NCBI RefSeq assembly: GCF_017377745.1
Contig: NZ_JAFVMG010000015.1
Coordinates: 1 to 64,000, forward strand
Source: Acetobacter suratthaniensis
GTDB taxonomy: Bacteria > Pseudomonadota > Alphaproteobacteria > Acetobacterales > Acetobacteraceae
Direction: 5' to 3'
Length of the DNA: 64,000 nucleotides
Shown: positions 61,585-64,000 of the stretch, one piece after another
Layout of the letters: each line of letters begins with the position of its first letter
Numbering within the stretch: position 1 is the stretch's first letter
Program-made: the position numbers and the translations under genes
Notes under the pieces: model-generated
What the model was told of the DNA's origin: nothing
Database searches by the model: none
Seen by the model: only the letters and a program-made list of their open reading frames with translations

Positions 61585-63177
61585 ATGTTCATCCAGCCTC
61601 TGGTGCCTGTCGGGCATAGCCTTCTTTTTTCTTTTCTGCTGGCTGCCTCTCCTATTCTCGTGACGCTGTTTGTCATGGGGGTGCTGCGCCGCCCGGCGTG
61701 GCAGGCCACGCTTGGTGGTCTGCTCGTAGGGCTGGGCATGGCGGTGGGCGTATGGGGCCTGCCCGTGGGGCTTGCTGCCGCCAGTATCAGCAATGGCGTT
61801 GTTTTTTCTCTCCTGCCAGTCATGTGGATCGCGCTTTCGGCGCTGTTCCTGTTTAACGTGGCGATGAAAAATGGCCGGTTTGACGCCTTTCGTGGCTGGA
61901 TTTTGCGGCATGTACCCAATGACCGCCGCATTATGCTGGTGGTACTGGGCTTTTGTTTCAGTGCCGCACTGGAAGGGGTGGCGGGGTTTGGTACGCCTGT
62001 GGCCATTACCAGCGCCTTGCTGATCATGCTGGGTTTTCCCGCTCTTGATGCCCTGACCTATGTGCTGATTTTCAATTCAGCCCCTGTGGCGTTTGGGGGG
62101 CTGGGTATTCCGGTTACGGTGCTTGGCTCCATTACCGGCCTGCCTGCGGATGTGCTGGGGGCGACAATCGGCCGCCAGTTGACACCCTTTGCCTGCCTTA
62201 TTCCTTTTTATGTCATGGCGCTGTATGGCGGCTGGCGCTCCATCCGGCAGACATGGCCGGTGCTGCTGGTGGCCGGTGGCAGCTTTGCCCTGACACTGTT
62301 GCTGGTGTCTGGTGCGGGGCTGTACAGTCTGAGCAACGTGCTGTCTTCCAGCGTGTCGCTGGTGGCAACCATTCTGTTCCTGAAAGTCTGGAAACCCGAG
62401 CCAGATGCCGCGCATGCGATTGATCTTGGCGCAGTGGCGCAGGAAGAAAAAACGCCTTCCGCCGTGCCGCTGTGGCAGGGCTGGATTCCGTGGGTGACGG
62501 TTATTGTGGTGGTGATCGCATGGGATGCGCTGCATATCGCGCATATTGGCGCAACACCCATTCACTGGCCGGGGCTGGATAAGGCGGTGTATATCTCGCT
62601 TTATAACACGCCGTATGCGGCGGTCTGGAAGTTCGAGCCTCTGGGCACGGGCACGGCCATTCTGGTGGCGACCTTCATTACCGCCCTGCTGACCCGCACC
62701 ACACTCGCGCAGCTCGGCGCGGCCTTGCTGACCACCCTGCGGCAGGGCTGGCTTGCGGTTGTAACCGTGGCGCTGACAATCGGCCTTGCCTATCTGATGA
62801 ACTATTCCGGCATGACCTATACGCTGGGCTATGGCATTTCATCCGCAGGGATGGTGTTCCCGCTTGTGTCGGTCTTCCTTGGTTGGATTGCGGTGTTCCT
62901 GACCGGCAGCGATACATCGGGCAATGCGCTGTTTGGTAATCTGCAGGTGGCAGCCGCCCATCAGCTTTCGCTTGATCCGGTTCTGTTTGCGTCGGCTAAT
63001 TCTTCTGGTGGTGTTATGGGCAAGATGATTTCGCCCCAGAATATTACCACCGGTGTCGCGGTTACGTCCCTCAAGGGGCAGGAGGGCGTAGTGCTGGCCC
63101 GTACGTTCCGCCACAGTCTGGTGCTGACTTTCAGCATTGGTGTGGTGGTGGTGTTCCAACAGTTCGTGTTGCGATAA
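61585..63177 (+). CDS. lldP: L-lactate permease
   Basis: A 530-residue transporter of the LctP family with about 13 membrane segments. GFCFSAALEGVAGFGTPVAI (about 128-147) and the GNLQVAAAHQLSLDPVLFASANSSGG region (about 455-480, written here as the family shows it in two parts) are diagnostic. It takes up lactate, and often glycolate, with protons. The ATG at 61585 is preferred over a GTG 14 codons earlier because it gives the usual MFIQPL-type start. No lactate dehydrogenase is adjacent. Confidence 0.93.
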   Translation: MFIQPLVPVGHSLLFSFLLAASPILVTLFVMGVLRRPAWQATLGGLLVGLGMAVGVWGLPVGLAAASISNGVVFSLLPVMWIALSALFLFNVAMKNGRFDAFRGWILRHVPNDRRIMLVVLGFCFSAALEGVAGFGTPVAITSALLIMLGFPALDALTYVLIFNSAPVAFGGLGIPVTVLGSITGLPADVLGATIGRQLTPFACLIPFYVMALYGGWRSIRQTWPVLLVAGGSFALTLLLVSGAGLYSLSNVLSSSVSLVATILFLKVWKPEPDAAHAIDLGAVAQEEKTPSAVPLWQGWIPWVTVIVVVIAWDALHIAHIGATPIHWPGLDKAVYISLYNTPYAAVWKFEPLGTGTAILVATFITALLTRTTLAQLGAALLTTLRQGWLAVVTVALTIGLAYLMNYSGMTYTLGYGISSAGMVFPLVSVFLGWIAVFLTGSDTSGNALFGNLQVAAAHQLSLDPVLFASANSSGGVMGKMISPQNITTGVAVTSLKGQEGVVLARTFRHSLVLTFSIGVVVVFQQFVLR

Positions 63178-63200
63178 AGCCTGCTCTGTAGCCGTTTTGT

Positions 63201-63233
63201 GCGGCTTTCCCTTGTCTGTCGGGGGAAAGCCGC
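63201..63233. terminator. Long hairpin between convergent lldP and phzF-like genes
   Basis: GCGGCTTTCCC (63201-63211) and GGGAAAGCCGC (63223-63233) form a perfect 11-base-pair stem. A T run is lacking, but the place between convergent stops suggests a shared terminator. Confidence 0.55.
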
Positions 63234-63250
63234 ACGATCAGCAACGGGCT

Positions 63251-64000
63251 TTATGAGACAACGAGACGGCCGATAATGCGGGGGCTGACAGAGCCACCGA
63301 TCCAGATTTCTCCATCCGCCGCCTGTTCCACGCATACGCGACCAGTTCGGCCCAACACCGTGCCCTGACTGGCGATATAGCGTGATGGCGCGGCCCCTCT
63401 TTCAATCAGCCATTGGGCGATACTGGCATTCAGGCTGCCGGTAACGGGGTCTTCCCACCCCTGTCCTTCGCCTGCAAAGGCTCTGATTTCGAACTGGGCT
63501 TCCGTGCCATCGCGCACAGGGTCCCATGCGCCGACAACGCCCACCATATGCCCGTGCAACAGAGTCCACTCCGGCTGGATAGCCAGCACGGCCTCACGGT
63601 TTTTCAGGTGGAGCGCTATCCAGCCGGGGCCGTTATCAGCCCATGCCGCAGCGAGAATATCGCCTGCTGTCAGGCCCAGACTTTTGATAATGGTGGCCAG
63701 AACATGCGGATCGACCGCCCCTGTCCGGCACCGTGGTGGTGCGGCAAAAGCCAGTTGGCCTGCCTGCGCACGTACCGGGATAAGCCCTGCACCACATTCC
63801 TGCATGATGTGTTCGGCCTGTGGTCTGCCCCCCAGTGCCTGCCAGACAGAGGCGCTGCCTAATGTCGGATGTCCTGCAAATGGCAATTCCGTGTGCGGGG
63901 TAAAGATACGCACGCGGTAATCTGCTTCGGGGTGCGTAGGTTTTAGCAGAAACGTTGTCTCACTCAGGTTTGTCCAGTTCGCGATCTGGGCCATCTGGGT
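63251..64000 (-). CDS. PhzF family isomerase-like protein (cut by window end)
   Basis: At least 247 residues of a PhzF-type protein; the gene runs past the right edge, so its N-terminus is missing. The catalytic glutamate is in NLSETTF, and the FTPHTELPFAGHPTLGSA and EDPVTGSLNASIAQWL motifs are typical. PhzF proteins are isomerases or epimerase-like enzymes; most bacterial members have unknown substrates. It converges with lldP. Confidence 0.88.
   Translation of the reverse strand, partial: TQMAQIANWTNLSETTFLLKPTHPEADYRVRIFTPHTELPFAGHPTLGSASVWQALGGRPQAEHIMQECGAGLIPVRAQAGQLAFAAPPRCRTGAVDPHVLATIIKSLGLTAGDILAAAWADNGPGWIALHLKNREAVLAIQPEWTLLHGHMVGVVGAWDPVRDGTEAQFEIRAFAGEGQGWEDPVTGSLNASIAQWLIERGAAPSRYIASQGTVLGRTGRVCVEQAADGEIWIGGSVSPRIIGRLVVS

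Noticed and set aside
1..64000. CRISPR arrays, insertion sequences, prophage or plasmid features
   Set aside because: No regularly spaced repeats, transposase, integrase, phage structural genes or terminal inverted repeats were seen.

Overview
This window looks like chromosomal DNA of an acetic acid bacterium (Acetobacteraceae, for example Acetobacter, Komagataeibacter or Gluconacetobacter). The reasons are the high GC content, a fused transaldolase/glucose-6-phosphate isomerase inside a tightly packed pentose phosphate operon with gluconokinase, an oxygen-sensor c-di-GMP enzyme of the DosP/PDEA1 type, and a CbtB/CbtA pair. The genus is inference. I see no insertion sequences, phage genes, CRISPR array or rRNA. 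One tRNA gene (tRNA-Glu, UUC) is present. Gene starts were chosen by reading start codons, ribosome binding sites and family N-termini, and several differ from the longest open frame.

Layout. 0-1.25 kb: flavin reductase and nitroreductase. 1.4-12.1 kb: an organosulfur island with a TonB receptor, two SsuD-like flavin monooxygenases, SsuB/SsuC/SsuA, a four-domain rhodanese, a thiol dioxygenase resembling 3-mercaptopropionate dioxygenase, and a divergent LysR regulator. 12.1-17.5 kb: GT39 glycosyltransferase, GST, a degenerate histidine-phosphatase-like protein with CbtB/CbtA, and a MYG1 protein. 17.7-26.3 kb: an RND-MFP-OMF efflux operon flanked by two TadE-like genes on one side and a TadG-like gene plus a secreted protein on the other. 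26.6-32.2 kb: an SDR, a DosP-like PAS-GAF-GGDEF-EAL protein, an unusual soluble MCP-tip/Cache protein, and a YdfG-type SDR. 32.2-33.3 kb: mostly non-coding, with one 45-residue membrane-protein candidate, DnaA-box-like sites and tRNA-Glu.

33.4-55.1 kb is transcribed entirely leftward: DUF1489 and HemW, Kup, YggS, quinone oxidoreductase, a ClC channel with an atypical filter, an O-antigen ligase with a glycosyltransferase, a globin-coupled chemotaxis-type sensor, and the operon tkt, tal-pgi, gnd, pgl, rpiA, gntK, a small protein and an iron-complex binding protein. 55.4-64 kb: ankyrin protein, HisC, an RGG-like basic protein, ZntB/CorA-type transporter, a phosphoribosyltransferase, a lytic transglycosylase with SPOR domain, L-lactate permease, and a PhzF-family gene cut by the window end.

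How the genes fit together. The sulfur island probably imports organosulfur compounds, releases sulfite with reduced flavin and oxygen, and oxidises a small thiol. The pentose phosphate operon assimilates glucose and gluconate, which is central in these bacteria because many lack a complete glycolysis. Two separate oxygen-type sensors, a heme-PAS c-di-GMP enzyme and a protoglobin chemotaxis-like protein, suggest aeration-dependent control of surface behaviour. I found no clearly new multi-gene system. The least conventional pieces are the MCP-tip/Cache protein next to the DosP homologue, the short reading frame and hairpin before dosP, the four-domain rhodanese with one catalytic cysteine, and the non-coding region around 32.7 kb.
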